64,000 bases of DNA, from NCBI GenBank assembly GCA_019914945.1, contig CM034099.1, positions 20,114,704-20,178,703 on the forward strand, read 5' to 3'. The notes beneath the pieces were generated by a model. The model ran no database searches and was not told the DNA's origin. It saw nothing but the letters and a program-made list of their open reading frames with translations. The DNA comes from Typha latifolia (taxonomy: Eukaryota > Streptophyta > Magnoliopsida > Poales > Typhaceae). A program made the position numbers and the translations under genes. Below, in pieces: positions 13,404 to 26,889 of this stretch. The stretch's first letter is position 1. Each line of letters starts with the position of its first letter.

Positions 13404-13522
13404 CCGGCGAGAGAACCAAGTCATCCGCCACGCGTCACCACCAGAAGCCCATTCCACGGTGGGCCGGCGAGAGAACCAAGTCGTCCGCCTCGTGTCGCCA
13501 CCAGAAACCCATTCCACGGTGG
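13404..13522 (+). repeat. Two tandem copies of a 60-bp unit
   Basis: Copy 1 is 13404-13463 and copy 2 is 13464-13522. Both start CCGGCGAGAGAACCAAGTC and end with ATTCCACGGTGG, with a handful of substitutions between them. They lie in the region upstream of the CIP7-like start codon. Confidence 0.85.
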
Positions 13523-13680
13523 ACCGCCGAAAGAAACCGAAGTCAGGTGCACGTCGACGACCGGATCAAGAAAGAATTCTCCGCACGCACACGGAGATTA
13601 GATTAATTAGAGATAACATAGCAGCACGGCAACCCCCATCGATCAGATCACCGCAAAAAGCTACCGTCTTGGGATTCACG

Positions 13681-15623
13681 ATGAGGTCGACGAGATCGTA
13701 CCAGGAACTCGACGTCGAGTCTCTCTGGACGAAGGCCAACGAGCTCGAGGAGCAATTCGCGGCGTACAAGCTCAGAGCCGAGGACAAACCGACGAGGGTC
13801 TCCTACAAGGCCGATAGGATCAGCGAGATGGAAGCCAATCAGAGGGACTCGAGAGGAGAGCTCTACGAGAGATACGCGCAGAGACGAGACTCCAAGCTGA
13901 GAGAGGAGTGGCTGCTGAGGATGGAGGAGAAGGAAGCGGAGATGAAGGCGATGTGGGAACGCTTGGAGCAAAGCCGCGCCGAGATGGCGGCGACGTTTGT
14001 GAGTTCTTGCTCTCTTCTCTGCCTTAAAAATGTCAACTTTATTGCTTTAACTTCATGTAGTGAATAGGATTCTCTACAAAAACTTGCAGCAGAGAATTGA
14101 ATCCAACCATGCCGCTCCAAGAAGCAGCAGTGCCAAAAGGCCTTCTTCGTACGGTAGAAGCATGTCTTCCTCAAAGCCTAGGAGCTCTGTATCAAATATT
14201 CCTAAGACTGCTCACTCGAATTCCATAAGGAGAAGAAACCAACCTGAGACAACTCCTCCTACAGCTCGAGACTTCTCTGACACCAGGAAGGAGAACAGAG
14301 TGCCATCATCAGGTGTGTTAGCTCGAAGCAGGAGCACAAGTACTGGAGATGTGAATGCGGTTAGAAATCGCAAGTCGGTATCGCATTCGAGGAGGAATAG
14401 CACGGCTAGCTCTGCTGAGTTTGAGGAGATGCCCAAGAAGCAAGATGAACAGATTGTTCTTAATGAGATCCAAAAGAGCGGCGCCGCCTCGAAGCCGTTC
14501 TTGAGGAGGGGCAAAGGAATTGGCCCTGGTGCTGGTGCTGCTGTAGCTAAGTTAAGAGCCTCCAGGGTTGCTGAGACTGCAGTGGATGACAAAGACGAAC
14601 AATCGCCTCAGAAAGGTGGGGACTTGGACTCTAATTCCAACGACTCGGATGGCGGAAACTCGAGTTCCAATGAAGGATCAAGCGACTGCATTGATCCAAG
14701 ATCTGTTCTTGAAACCAAGGATGATTCGTCCAACCATTATTCCTCAGCGGAGAAGGCGGGAGAGTCCTCGGGAGGAAGCTCTGAATCTTGGTACTCGAAC
14801 GTGAATACTTCATTCTCTAACGTACCAGGGATTGATGCATTAGTAGATTCTCCTGCAGTGAGCCCACCTTCCTGCGAGGTTGATGCTCTGGAACCAAGGA
14901 AGAAATCTGGGAGCGCTGAGAAGCCCGTTTCGGCATCGAATTCTCCCGTCGAATCGCACAAGGATGCCGCGAAAGGATTGAGGAAATTACTGCATTTTGG
15001 GAAGAGAAGCAAAGGTACAGAGAGAACTATATCCGCCACAACAACTTCGCTACGTGATCAGGATGGTTATGAGCATGCCCATGAGATAGCAAACTGGTCA
15101 TCGTATGATCTTGAGACTGCTTCTAATAATCCAATTGATGGACATATCATCTCTGAACAAGGTATCTCTCTTGCTTGCTAGTCCTACTTGGATTTTATGT
15201 TGACAAGGAAAAATATATACTAGACTTCAGCTTCAAATCTTAAACCATCTTCGTATGCACTTTCAAAGTTTATACTATTCAGAAAGATGTTAGTGGAAAA
15301 GTAATATTACTATGCTTCGAATCTTAAAACTCCTTTTGTTTTGTGCAGCTCACTCTTCGGTTATCTCCACAGCTACCTCAACTCGTAACATAGAAGTGTC
15401 AGAAGATCATCCATCAGGAAGATCTCCAAAAGGTAACTGCTCACTAGCAACATCTTTTAGGCTTACGAGTTACGAGAGTTCTCTTTTATTTCTTCTGTAC
15501 ATCGTCTAATGATCTGCGTATTAGTGGGTGTGGTTTTGATGTGCATTTGTCTTCCTTGCAGCGCACCGTTCTTTCTTTTCATTTCCATTTCGCAACAGAG
15601 GACATGAATCCAAGCACCGGTGA
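13681..15623 (+). CDS. COP1-interacting protein 7 (CIP7)-related protein, short form
   Basis: Four exons in consistent phase: 13681-13998, 14090-15161, 15349-15432, 15562-15623, giving about 511 residues. The N-terminus (SYQELDVESLWTKANELEEQ) and an Arg/Glu-rich coiled coil (about residues 45-105, REEWLLRMEEKEAEMKAMWE) are followed by a long Ser-rich disordered region. Within it is the family signature KPFLRRGKGIGPGAGAAVAK, then KGLRKLLHFGKRSKGTE, and near the C-terminus AHRSFFSFPFRNRG. From memory these are hallmarks of the C-terminal half of plant CIP7-like proteins, nuclear proteins tied to light signalling through COP1. The long N-terminal region typical of full-length members is absent. 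The ATG at 13681 is the first in frame. The open frame extends upstream without another ATG. Confidence 0.65.
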
Positions 15624-16578
15624 TCGGATGAAGGTCCAGAATTTGAGTTTTTTTTTTAATTTTTTTTAAATTCTTCTTGTTTAGCTTCTGGCTAGAGAAT
15701 TTCTTACCTCCACTGATACAGAATTTGCGAAAGTGTTGTGATCTTTGTTGGTTTTCTATGTTCTTTTATTTTATTTATTGCCTTTCTTTTGTTGTTTACA
15801 AACGTGATTGTACCATTAATAAAAGGTGAACCATTCTTTTTTTTTTTTTTGTGGCTATTGTTTCTTACCACGTTATCTGCATCAAAAATATATATAGGTG
15901 ATATCAGATGCACATATTCAAATCAAATACTCATTTGGATTGATTCCATAAACTCATGCGGTGAGTTATGTTAGTTTGGATTCCTTTAACTGCTGTCATT
16001 TAGGTTAAATGAGAGACATGTACAGGAGAGCTTGGATTTATTTAAATGTAAGGAGTTGGTAAGCGAGAATTTCTTATCTTGTTCTCTCTTTTTGGTGTAG
16101 AAAAGAAAGTGATTTAAGGATTTGCTTTATATAAGTCTTCTTATTAGTCTAAGGGCTCCAAGATTAGTTGAAGGCGTTGACGATGACATTCTAAAAGCAG
16201 AGGTGATCAGATGCATCCCGGTATTAGGTGAATCACATATATTCTTGTGTAGTGGTTATGACTGTGCCTGTATGCCCTTTCTTGGGCTTTTATTATCTTC
16301 TCTATATTCTTTGCACATTTCGACTATGGGTATTGCTAGAACTTAGCTAGGTGCTTTCATATTAGAATTATTTTGATTCTAGTGATGTAAGGAAAGGGCT
16401 CTTCTTTTTCACCTACAGGTTCTTTTGTGTTTTATTTAAGAAAATATATAGTGTATCTAGTTATGGGAAATTTAGTAACTAACTATGGTTTTGCTGAATT
16501 AAGGGATCAAATCTTTGAATTAGATCAGTTTCCAGCATCATTTGTATATAAAACATTATAAAGACAAGGGAAAAACCC

Positions 16579-16604
16579 AAAAAAAAAAAAAAAAAAAAAA
16601 AAAA
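16579..16604. repeat. Poly(A) tract
   Basis: 26 consecutive A residues. It could mark the tail of an old retroposed insertion, but no flanking target-site duplication was identified. Confidence 0.9.
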
Positions 16605-17099
16605 CAAGAGGAGGTTTTCCCCCAAAATTATTTTTGTATGCATAAATTCATTTAGCAGTCACCTGCAAGTTTATCCAAGTATCATATAGAGAACTCAAAA
16701 TTCATGCTCCACTTGAGAGTTGAGACTTCGCATAGAATAGATCCATGAGCAATCAACTAGGATTAAACAAATATACGAACCTTCATATATCTTTGTTTAA
16801 TTAAATGCTAAGAATCTAAACATAGCATACTTCTAAACCACAGTTCATGTAATTAAGCAACTAACCTCCAGCATTATTGCAGATCTTCTTCTCGTAGCTC
16901 CTGAGGAGGAGGAGGAGGAGGGGGGCGAGAATCCGAGCTGGAGATGGAGGACACGTGTGCGGACTCCATTTGTTGGACGTCGCGAACACGTGCCCTGCTT
17001 CTCCAGCATGGCGTTCTCGTCCCGTTAAGCTCTCTTTCTTTCCGGTCACCGGGATTCTGGAGAGCAGGAAGGGCAATGAACAAAGAGTAATGATTTAAC

Positions 17100-17142
17100 T
17101 TTGAGAGCCCATTCTTATATACATAAGAATTAAGCTCTCAAA
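17100..17142. other. 43-nt inverted repeat / stem-loop
   Basis: Outer arms TTTGAGAGC (17100-17108) and GCTCTCAAA (17134-17142) are perfect complements. Inner arms ATTCTTAT (17111-17118) and ATAAGAAT (17123-17130) are also perfect, so the DNA can form a nearly continuous hairpin. It lies beside a GC-rich island. Confidence 0.7.
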
Positions 17143-18607
17143 CTATATATTCCTCTAGCTTAGCAACCAGTGGGGCAGTGGTTGTGCTATCCAATGACTT
17201 GCAACGTTAGGCTGCCTAAAAGAAAATTAATGTGGAAGGAGGACATGGCTATCTACCAAGCAAACTACCTCAAAGCTACTTTGGGAAATGGCAGACAACC
17301 AACCAGGGGTCCTAAGGACGTCTTTACAAGGGGAAAGTTCATGGCAGTGGGAATGCAATGATCACCATCCAAGTACAAAGTGTAGACGAATAATGGAAAG
17401 GAGAAAGAAGGTTGAGTTCGTTACTCTTTGCTTGCTTGCTTAGATACCCTCCCGCACATTTTATACTATAAACACAAAATTAATTTAATCATTCCAAACT
17501 TGACGTAAAGTATCATGGGATAACAAGCACTCCTTTTGCCGTCCACAAGGGTTTATTATTTGTTTTACCTCATGATCAGCTTATCACCTGGCAAAAGAAT
17601 TCCAGATCTTTGTCGCCATTTGGACGTAATTCTTCGCATGCCGGTGGATGACAAGAGCTGAACATTACAACACAATCCTTTGAGAGTTGTAGTCTGAAGT
17701 CCTCATACTTGTAAACTGTTCAGATGTTTGGTCAAATCATTTAACTACGATAAGTGTTAACCGTGATTGATCTATCAACAGCTCATGGAATCCTTGTCGA
17801 GACTTGTTTGTCAAACATCTTATCCCCTCTTTTATCAGAGAGAGTGATGCTTGAGCCCACTCACAACTGAAACAAGTTTGGAAATTAATAATTATATATT
17901 AAAACCCAGATAAATAGATTTACTCAGAAGGTTCAGCAGCAGAAGTATGAAACTAACTATCACTGGTGTGCGACGACCATAAAACCCATATGACATACTA
18001 AATTTTAACTTTGACTAATAAGGGCATTTATCCGCCGCCCTGAGCACATAAAGAAAGGGCAGGATAAGAACTGCAAGTCTCTGCCACTTTTTCCATAGAT
18101 GGGTGCAAAACTTTGAAAAAAGTTTTGAATGAGCCTCAAGATTCTCAAAAATTATATACACATGCATAAATCAACTGAGTATTTGCAAATTCCACCGTTT
18201 TGCATTTGTGAGATATTAAGACCCTGGAATGGAGCATCTGCAAATTCAAAGGTGCATCAGAAATCTCTTATAACGTTTTTCGTACCGTTTTCAACATAAA
18301 GTAAAAGGTCTTAACTTTGTGTGCTGATGAGATGCGAAGAAGTATAGAAATGAACTCCACTGTTTATTAGTAAGAATAGCAAATCCTGCGATTCTAAGAA
18401 TACTGTCTTGTTCCGGAACATGATTGAAAAAGAATTACAATATGTGAGTCCAATAGGACTTGGCACGATAACTTAAATTTTGCCTTAAAAAAAGAAGCCT
18501 TACAAAAAAGAATATATGCATCGTACGTAGATTCAGGAAGACGTCTCTGCAAATTGATCTACAACACATAGCAATAGAGTAACATTGGCTGGCAATGAGA
18601 TGATGAT

Positions 18608-21600
18608 TCAACCAGTGCCTGTCCCAGAGATATATTTTTGGGCCAAGGAAAAGCAGGCTTCCTTCTGCTTCTTGTATTCATCGTAGCGAAGGAAGAAGTA
18701 CCAGAGGTAATCAAAATCAATTGGAGACACCTTTGCCTACATTTCATAAGAAAGTAAATGTATTTTTTGTTTTATACATATTGTGTATCACTTGATCTAT
18801 TCTGCAAATCAAGAGACAGGAAACGTTACCTGGATAAGAGCCCACAGTGCCCAGTAAATGTGTGACGCTAACCTAAAAGTATTTGTTTCCACATGAAGGG
18901 CTTCAAGAACTTTGTCAGGCACCTGAAAGCAAGAAGACTATAACGACAGAAGAAATAATTGGACAGGAAAGGTGCAGATAATAAAGCACATTTCAGAAGA
19001 AAAGTATTCTTTTTTCCCCACTTCTCACATATCAAACTGTTTGGAAATAGTGAATTTTGTAGGCCACTATTATCTCTTGTTCCATTTCATGGCAGGTATA
19101 ACTGTATAATGAATTGTTGTGTGGCTTGGCAACAAGACCAGGCTGAGTACTCTCTGCAAATCACATTTTAATATATCTTCCAAGGGTTTGAATATGTTTA
19201 TAGTATGCAAGGAAGAACTATTGATACAAATCTCGGAATAAATATCATACATACTTGAGCATGTATCTATGCGAACAGTTGTAATAAACTCTGAAAGGTT
19301 AAACCTGAGTTTGCCAAAACTGCTTATCAAAGAAATTGTTGTTATAACTGAAATGCATCACAATAACTGCTCCAAGAATAGTTACACAAAATATTCTATG
19401 AGGAATGTTGCTTAAGTAAATACGAGAAGAGAGGTAAATAGATCTGTGAGGGTTCAAAGCCAATATGTGATAAGAGCAAACTGCTACTGTTAGAACTTTT
19501 GCATAGCATCAGTACAAATCTCAATTAAATAAGGCACTCAGAGATACAGTGACATTCGAAGCAAAGTCTCTTCGACACTTTGTCAATGACCTCTACTGCA
19601 AAACAGGATTGTCTAAACAACCAACTGGGTGATACCTTTGACTCAGAGAAAGACAAGCAGATAGTTCAAATAAGGCATTTTCAGCTACTTCAGTTAATTT
19701 AGCACATAATAGGAAAAATGTGATGGCAAGGGTTGCTGCCTTGAAAGGACCAAGGCTACATATAGTCCAATTTAGCATAATATCATACAAACAAGATGAC
19801 TTTGCGGACAAATATAATAAAAAGAGAGATCCATCTTTTCCATTAATTTTATTGACCAAATAGCTACATTTCAACGATCTTTCAGATTATATTGATAGAG
19901 GATGGTGAACCATCAAATTTACATACCTCATCTGGTTTATCAGGTAGCAAGTAACTCCTGAAGAAATGATATTGTGCATCCTTTTTTGGGTACCTACATC
20001 AGGTAACATCATAAACAAGCCAGAACTAAGCAAACAATAGATATTAGCTGACTTCTCTAGGTCATCCTTTTCTCTATAAATGTTTAAGCATTGTCAGAGA
20101 GGACGCAACTCACAAGCTGTAATCACAGTCAAAGCCTGCATATTCATTGAAGTGGTTTGCAATGTCGTAGCCTCGATAGCTGTACGACCCATACTCGAAG
20201 TCAATGAAGTACAATTTCTCTATCAAAGAATATGGCACCAAAATAAGTTGAGGGCAAGTTTCTAAAATATACAAGTGAAATAGCATATGTGAAGGGACAA
20301 AAATGTAGAACCATATGATCATCAAAAAGTGGAGATAAGGAAGTGCAAAAACATATACCTTCTGCATCATTCAGCATCAAGTTTCCAGAAAGTAAGTCAT
20401 TGTGCGCAAAGACAACAGGGGGATTCAAAAGGTCTGTAAGATCCTGTCAGCAAATAATTGCAATGAAAATATGCACCAGAGGAGGAACCTACATCTCCAT
20501 AAAATTAATGGTGTCCACATAATGAAGATCACTAGAACCATTGAAGTACTCAGACATATTTGGATGAGCAACTGCCCATTCCTGCAGGGGGTAGCCCCAT
20601 AAGAAGCTTCGCTCAAATTACAATGATAAAGAGCAAGGCCACTGGGATGCACTGGCAGATCAAAGGTGCTGGATCCATCAAATAGTGTCCAGTCACCAGA
20701 TGTCTAACTTGCATAGGCTGAAAGATGCCATACACTGGTACACTGCCATTAATTCTAAATTGGAAAACGACAGTTACCTTTATCTTTTTACTAAATTTGG
20801 CATGATGATATATGGATTTTATTCCTTCCAAACTCAAATTTTAATTGAGAATTTCAGAGGTTAATAGGCAATATAAGAGAAAAAATTACAATAAATTGAG
20901 ATAGTTGGTGTCATTACAAGGAAAGGAATAAGCACAGGAGAAAGCAAATTGAGGACGAAAAGATTTTCTTGCAACATAACATCATGTCTTCCTTGCACTA
21001 AGAATATGAAATCATAAGAGGAACCCGACAATGATAAACCTGATTTTGTATAAATATCTTGAAGGCACAGAAACTGAAAATAAGAAGTCTATGTTTTAGA
21101 GGCATCATAACTTGAGGATACACAGATTCAAGATCATTTGCAATTGTAAGGTGTTTGGAAGAGACAAAAAGCATTACATCATAAGAAAAATACCTTGAGC
21201 TCATTAACTTCATCATGTATTTCTTTAAATGAGATTGCTTCATACTTAGCCTGCTCCTCACTCTTATCAAACTTCAAAGTAGCAGCTGCAATGAAACCTT
21301 AATTATTCAGGTAAAGGAAGGTTATAGCAAGAAATAAAATAAATCCAAATGGCATGTGGCATGTGGCAGAACTCAAATGTGATCTGTAATTCAACAAACT
21401 TCACAAGCATATAATATATAATACAAGAGTCAAGAAAATAACCTTTTCTAAAAAACTTGAAGATATCATTCCAAAGTTGTGGTTCTTTAGAACCTGGAAT
21501 GTCCACTTGATGGAATCTATGAAGCTCCTTGGCAATTTCAGCAGCTATTTTCGGGTTACTCATGTCTGCAAAAAGAATGTCATCAACAGCCTTTTACAAT

Positions 21601-24600
21601 TGCCAAGTGTGCAAAACAGAATGTCCTTATAGGTCACAGTTGATACATAAGCTTGAAAAAGAAAAGGACAAAATAGAAAAAGAAAAGAAAGAACAACATA
21701 TGAATGTATTCAAGGATTTAAGTAGCATCTCATAACATGCCAATGTGCCATATCACATTGAATTTGCAACATCCATTATGCTGCAATAATGATTAATGAG
21801 GATCCGACAGCTTAGTCATATAAGCACTGACCCATACTACACAAAGTATGTCTATGGTAACATTCAATAATCTATACTGTGGACCAACTCAGAAAAGTCT
21901 CTGCAAAAAACAAAAAATAAAAAAATAAAAAAATCCTGAAAACGGCATCCAAAATGAATGTTACAAGCATGCTCTCTCAAACGATTCACTTGGATTCATT
22001 CTAGAGAAAAGCAATACTACCATAATCTACTTTACCACAATCACATTTCTATGCAACTTTGCTAGATATAATGACCAGTGACATTGATAAGAAACAAAAA
22101 GTAGATAGTTCTCCAAGAATCTAGACATCAAGTGAAACATGACTCGTACCAGAGAACCAGCTGACCATTTCAACTAACCAGTCTCTAGCTTATTATCTCA
22201 GCCAGCACTCATTAGCTTAGGGCTATTTAGGACTAAGAAGACTAAATTCTAAAATGAACCCCTAGCATCTTGCAGCATAATAGAGCAGCTAGTAGCCTAG
22301 TACTACACTAGTTTTGCATCCTCTCTTCATATTGCTGACCTCAAAGAGCTGCATTTTCTCTGCATCTATCACGGTGAAAAACTACACATGTATACAAGAA
22401 AGATGCCATGTTGAACAAGTAAAAATTAGGTCCATTTAGTTACAATATAACATAAGCTTATTTCATTCTAAAAAAATAAAAAAAAAACCTTCAAAATGCA
22501 TGAATTGGCCATTTAATAGATAGAAATGATCACCTGAGGGTGAAAGCGTCCGAGCATTGATAAATGACTGAACAATACCATTTTCAAATATTCCAAGCAA
22601 TTCAGCACCAAATCCTGCAGCTGAGAGATGTCGTATGGCCTAACCATGATAAAGGTAACCGATAAGCCACTATGCAGATATCATGCATGTTTGGTTAACA
22701 AATTTGCTAAATGTTTTGAGTGAGATAAAAATTTATACATGAAAAGACAAAGGAAAAAATAAATAAATGAAAAGAAAAGCATACTTTAGTAGGAAAAATC
22801 GTGCCTCGAATTGTTGCTTAAACCCCAGATTGCTAGATAGAGCATAAAACCCAAAAAAGGAAGTAAAAGACTAGCTTCATACAAATTCATCAATACATCA
22901 AAAACTACCAGCATCAACAACACAATGTGTAAAAGAAAAAAGTACTGAAACATGCTTCCTTGAATGACAATAGGAATGCAAAGTATGCTTATCATAGAAC
23001 ATGAATATGTAATGGTATATTATGGACCTCCTAGAGAACATATTACACAACCTTCAAAAGTTTAGACACAAATCTGAATCACCAACCTGCAACTCTCTCT
23101 TGCGATCAATCACCAAGTCTGTATTTGGCCCATACAGCCGGACAGTCAAAAGAGATTCATTGCCATTGCTCTCTCTCACAGAGACCTTCAGCACTGCAGA
23201 AGATTACAAGCAAATGATCTTAACTTCCAATAGTTAATTGCATAGCATCACATTAAAATTTATACCAAATTAACGGTCATGAAAGATACATATAAGTTTA
23301 GAATATTTATACTTCCAGAGACACGTCCTGGAGGAAAATTATACTAACTCATATGAAGCTACAACAGTTCAACAGCTTCATGTGGTGACCTCAAAATGCC
23401 ATGCATCTTATTGGTAAAATTGTCACAGTTAACTGCGGTCTGCATTAGGACACAAATGTGGCTGAGGCACATAGGTTGTGCGTTGAAAATTCTGCCTACT
23501 ACCAATATGATGTGCTATAATGTCCCTCTCTAACAACAGTCCAGGACATCTTTCATTTTATGTTTCACAGATAATGCTAAAAGATAAGAAAACCTAAATA
23601 AGAACCAGCAGTTTCAAGTTTCAACCCATTCAATAAAATGGCCTGTGGTAGCATCTCTTACTGCAGTACTTACATGTATATAAGTATGTGATATTATACT
23701 AGGATTTGAATGTTGGGAAGAACAGCAAGATAGAGGTGACATTTTGAAAAAGTTGAACTCACAGAGATTCGTAATACCACCAGAAACCTTCTCGATTGAG
23801 AAGCATGAGCTGTCAATAGATGACCATTTTCTAAACAAATCCTTGCAAAGGTTTCTGCAAAAATAAGTATTTGTTTTCGGATCAGAGTCTACAACTTTGC
23901 ATGCTTTATGCAAGGAAACAAAGTAAACAATGAGATATTGTGCTCTTTTTCTTGAAAAAATAAAATCACAGAGTTTGAATGAAAATACTTGTTCCATCTT
24001 GAGGTCCTGATGTATCAAATGGGGTTGATAAAATTGTATGTAAGATACAAAGGGGAAAAATGAATGTAACACTTTGATTGCATGAGTACAAGTTGCAAAC
24101 ACTAAGGTAAAAGAGAACTCCTCCATTAACCAACTATCCTTTCTAGATATAACGACAATCCACTCACTTGCTTTATTTGCCATGGAATATCTGGTAAATT
24201 ACCTAAAGTGTTGGCACTAAATTAACAAACATAATGGAAAGTTACATACTTTACTCCAGTATGTAAGAACTGTGGTGCCAATAATAATGTCAATGAACTT
24301 CAAGGAAAACAAAAAATAACTGAATAACATAATCGCACTAGTTCGTCAACTAGGACAAATACAATTTAACATGAAAACAGGGGAAAAGAAAATGGCATGT
24401 TATCTGGTGAAGATAATGACCATGCTAATAAATTAAGTTACTTTTTCAGTTAATAACAGGACTTGAAATCTTTCCCAAAAGAAAGCCACAACAGGGCACT
24501 AATAATTGCAGCGACTAGAGAATTCAAGATATCAAGTGAAAGAGCTCAAAAGGTAAGACAATCTAATCAAAATTGGCAAGACTCAAACACTGTAGGAACT

Positions 24601-24973
24601 AAGAAATGGAAAGTGCAATTCGTACTATTTCTCTCAGAGACATTTCCACAAACAAGTAGCAACAATCAAAAGCCATGCACAATAATCCATCGAAACTGGA
24701 GAAAAATGAAAGCATACACGAATAAATCTCCCTAATCTCACGAAATCGAAACTTCAACAAGAAAAGGACTCCATCTAGAGAGAGCGAGAGATGAACTGAC
24801 ATGATCTGAGGCTCCATTTGGGGAAGCGGGAGGGAGATGTCGATCGCCATAGGAGACGAAGGGATCGCGAGGGCTCCACCGTTACTCTTCTCCTCTCCTC
24901 TTCCGCCCCCTACTACATGCTTCGCTTCTGCCATGGCGGTGACGGGATCCCAGTTCCTATCCTCCGCTCCCAT
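18608..24973 (-). CDS. EK1: Ethanolamine kinase
   Basis: Phosphorylates ethanolamine with ATP, the first step of the CDP-ethanolamine (Kennedy) pathway to phosphatidylethanolamine, in the cytosol. Eleven exons in perfect phase encode 390 residues: 24973-24801, 23854-23763, 23193-23087, 22639-22534, 21565-21443, 21285-21194, 20443-20359, 20219-20114, 19993-19927, 18922-18830, 18736-18608. Key motifs are VSGGITNLLLKVSV (nucleotide-binding loop), Brenner's phosphotransferase motif FAHNDLLSGN (catalytic Asp about 247) and the choline-kinase-family motif IDFEYGSYSYRGYDI (Asp about 266), followed by ANHFNEYAG. ASHLYWALWALIQ-type and SPIDFDYLWYFFLRYDEYKK sequences end the protein. From memory it matches plant ethanolamine kinase (Arabidopsis EMB1187 type) better than the choline kinases, because of motifs such as VDIPGSKEPQLW. 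No defects seen. Confidence 0.92.
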
Positions 24974-26889
24974 CTCCTCTTCTATATTTCGATCGCGGCG
25001 GAGGAGGGAACGAAGCGTATCCGATTCGATTCGGTACGACTGAACGGCTTTGCTCGGATTCTACGAGTTTTTGACTAAAATAGCCCTCTTCTAATTTATT
25101 TTTATGGAAATAAATTATTCCTCAAACTTATTATCAAATAGGGTCTACCGATAGTCCTAGTAAAAACGTTAAATTAATCAGTATTTTATCTCTAAGTAAA
25201 AAAGGCTAATTAGTCCAGTGATTTTGTCTGGTCTTAAAATGCTGAATTGATCAGCATTATATATATATATATATATATTACTTCAACTTTATATTTTAGC
25301 AGTTAAAAAAATTATCTAACCACAAAAATATTAAACTGATTAATATTTTTAAAAATATTAATGAATTAATGTCAAAAAAAAAAGAATTTGCGTCTCGTCT
25401 AGGTCTCTTTTATCGTATCCACCAAATGGATCTTAGGTTATATCTTTAATCTTTCGTATTCGAATCTAAACCCTAGCCACTTTTCACCACCTGCAGCCAC
25501 CATATCTTACGACCATCCACCACCACCCTTAGCCATCCACCGCCATTTGACGACCGTCGCATTAATTATTATTCTGCTTTACTTCGACCTTACTCTATTA
25601 TTTTAATTATAACTTTTCATCCAGATCTTGACTTTATTCAAAAGCCATTAGATCCGAAACTTCCGAGATTACTACACATTATAATCTCAGGATCATCCTA
25701 CAAATATATCTTTCCATATCTAATTCGTAACATATAACTCCCCTTTTATTCTCATATAAAAAACTTAATAAATAAATTATAATTATTTTGTTTAAAACTT
25801 AATAAACAAACTGTCTACATACATTTTTAAAAAAAAATAAACAAAATTAAGCAAATCCAGAGTCAGTGAAAAGGGAGACAAAGATTGTGCCACATATATA
25901 TATATATATATATATATATTAAAGCTCTTCACATAGTTTACTCACCTTTAGACTGTTCTGGTTTGTTTAATCCCAACGATAATAACAGGCATCCCTTTCT
26001 TAAAGATATCAGGCCAAACTCTTTCCTTTTGTCTCACTGTGCCAACTCCATCTCCGACGAGGGATAAATTGCAATAAGGTCTAACAAAAATTTGACGCAG
26101 ATTTCGAGATCCAACTCAAGTTAAACTTAAACAAAGGTTTAAAAATCGATGTACTCTCCCTTTTTAATATGGGACTAATTATTTGTTATATGTTGGATCC
26201 AGCACTCAACCTTTCTTTCTGTCAGGAAGCATTCGTTTATATATGACTTTCTGATATTTGTCCACGTGATACAATTTTTGGCTCAAATTAACATCAATCT
26301 TGGACTTTTTCCAATCTGACTAAGCATCTGAACCCATGCTGACGTGGAGGGATCATCGGCAGCCCAAACTGCTGAAAATTTCTCACGAACTATTTCTTAA
26401 AACGGCTCATAATTAGGACCCCCCCACCCGCCAAAAGAAATGAGAGCAACTTTAATTTATCAAAAAATAAAAAATAAAAAATAAAAAAGAGGCTAAGATG
26501 AGTTGTTAAAAGACGAGTAGATCCTTCCAAGTCACAGCTTCTCTCTCTCATCTCATCGTCCTCATTTTACCAATTACCAGACCTCGTTATGGGGCCCAAC
26601 AGATCTTTTCCAAATCGTAATGTCGACGTGTCAGACGTAGCCGCCATCACGTGGAAAGAACGATCCCAGTAGTTCTCACTGGGGCATTTTGGGATCAACC
26701 TCGGCATCTCCTTCACCCGATTCCGAGCATCTTCCAATCCGATGCCTTCGGATCCAACGGCTAAGATTTATTCCCATCTCTTTTTTAAGTACGCACCACT
26801 TCCTCGTCACCCAAACCCAAACCCCAATTCTACAAGAGGAACCTCCTCCACAGCTACAAGAGAGAAGTTTGTCACCTCGTCTTCCCAAA
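24974..26889. other. Divergent intergenic region with a decayed repeat
   Basis: Lies between the ethanolamine kinase start and the next plus-strand gene. It holds one copy of a dispersed repeat (25107-25390), TA microsatellites at 25259-25279 and 25894-25920, and an ACGT-rich stretch at about 26625-26655 (GACGTGTCAGACGT, ATCACGTGG) that may be promoter elements of the gene at 26890. Confidence 0.5.
25107..25390. mobile_element. MITE-like dispersed repeat, copy 1 (decayed)
   Basis: Shares an extended match with 58937-59265. Common features are a left end with TTATTATCAAATAGGGTCTA, then repeated short palindromic units of the form ATGCTGAATTGATCAGCAT and a TTTAGCAGTTAA segment. The right terminal repeat is no longer clear here, and a TA microsatellite interrupts it. 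It has no coding capacity, as expected of a non-autonomous DNA transposon. Confidence 0.6.

Larger units (their letters stand above)
15624..18607. other. Convergent intergenic region
   Basis: Separates the 3' ends of the CIP7-like and ethanolamine kinase genes. It includes a poly(A) tract at 16579-16604, a GC-rich island at 16890-17070 with no convincing gene, and a hairpin at 17100-17142. No coding region is supported. Confidence 0.5.

Noticed and set aside
16861..17083. Minus-strand frames of about 70 codons as a small peptide gene
   Set aside because: Both frames lack an ATG start and contain no known peptide-hormone motif.
26689..26889. Upstream extension of the membrane-protein frame
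   Set aside because: No ATG. The first ATG in frame is 26890 with a good context and directly precedes the hydrophobic anchor.
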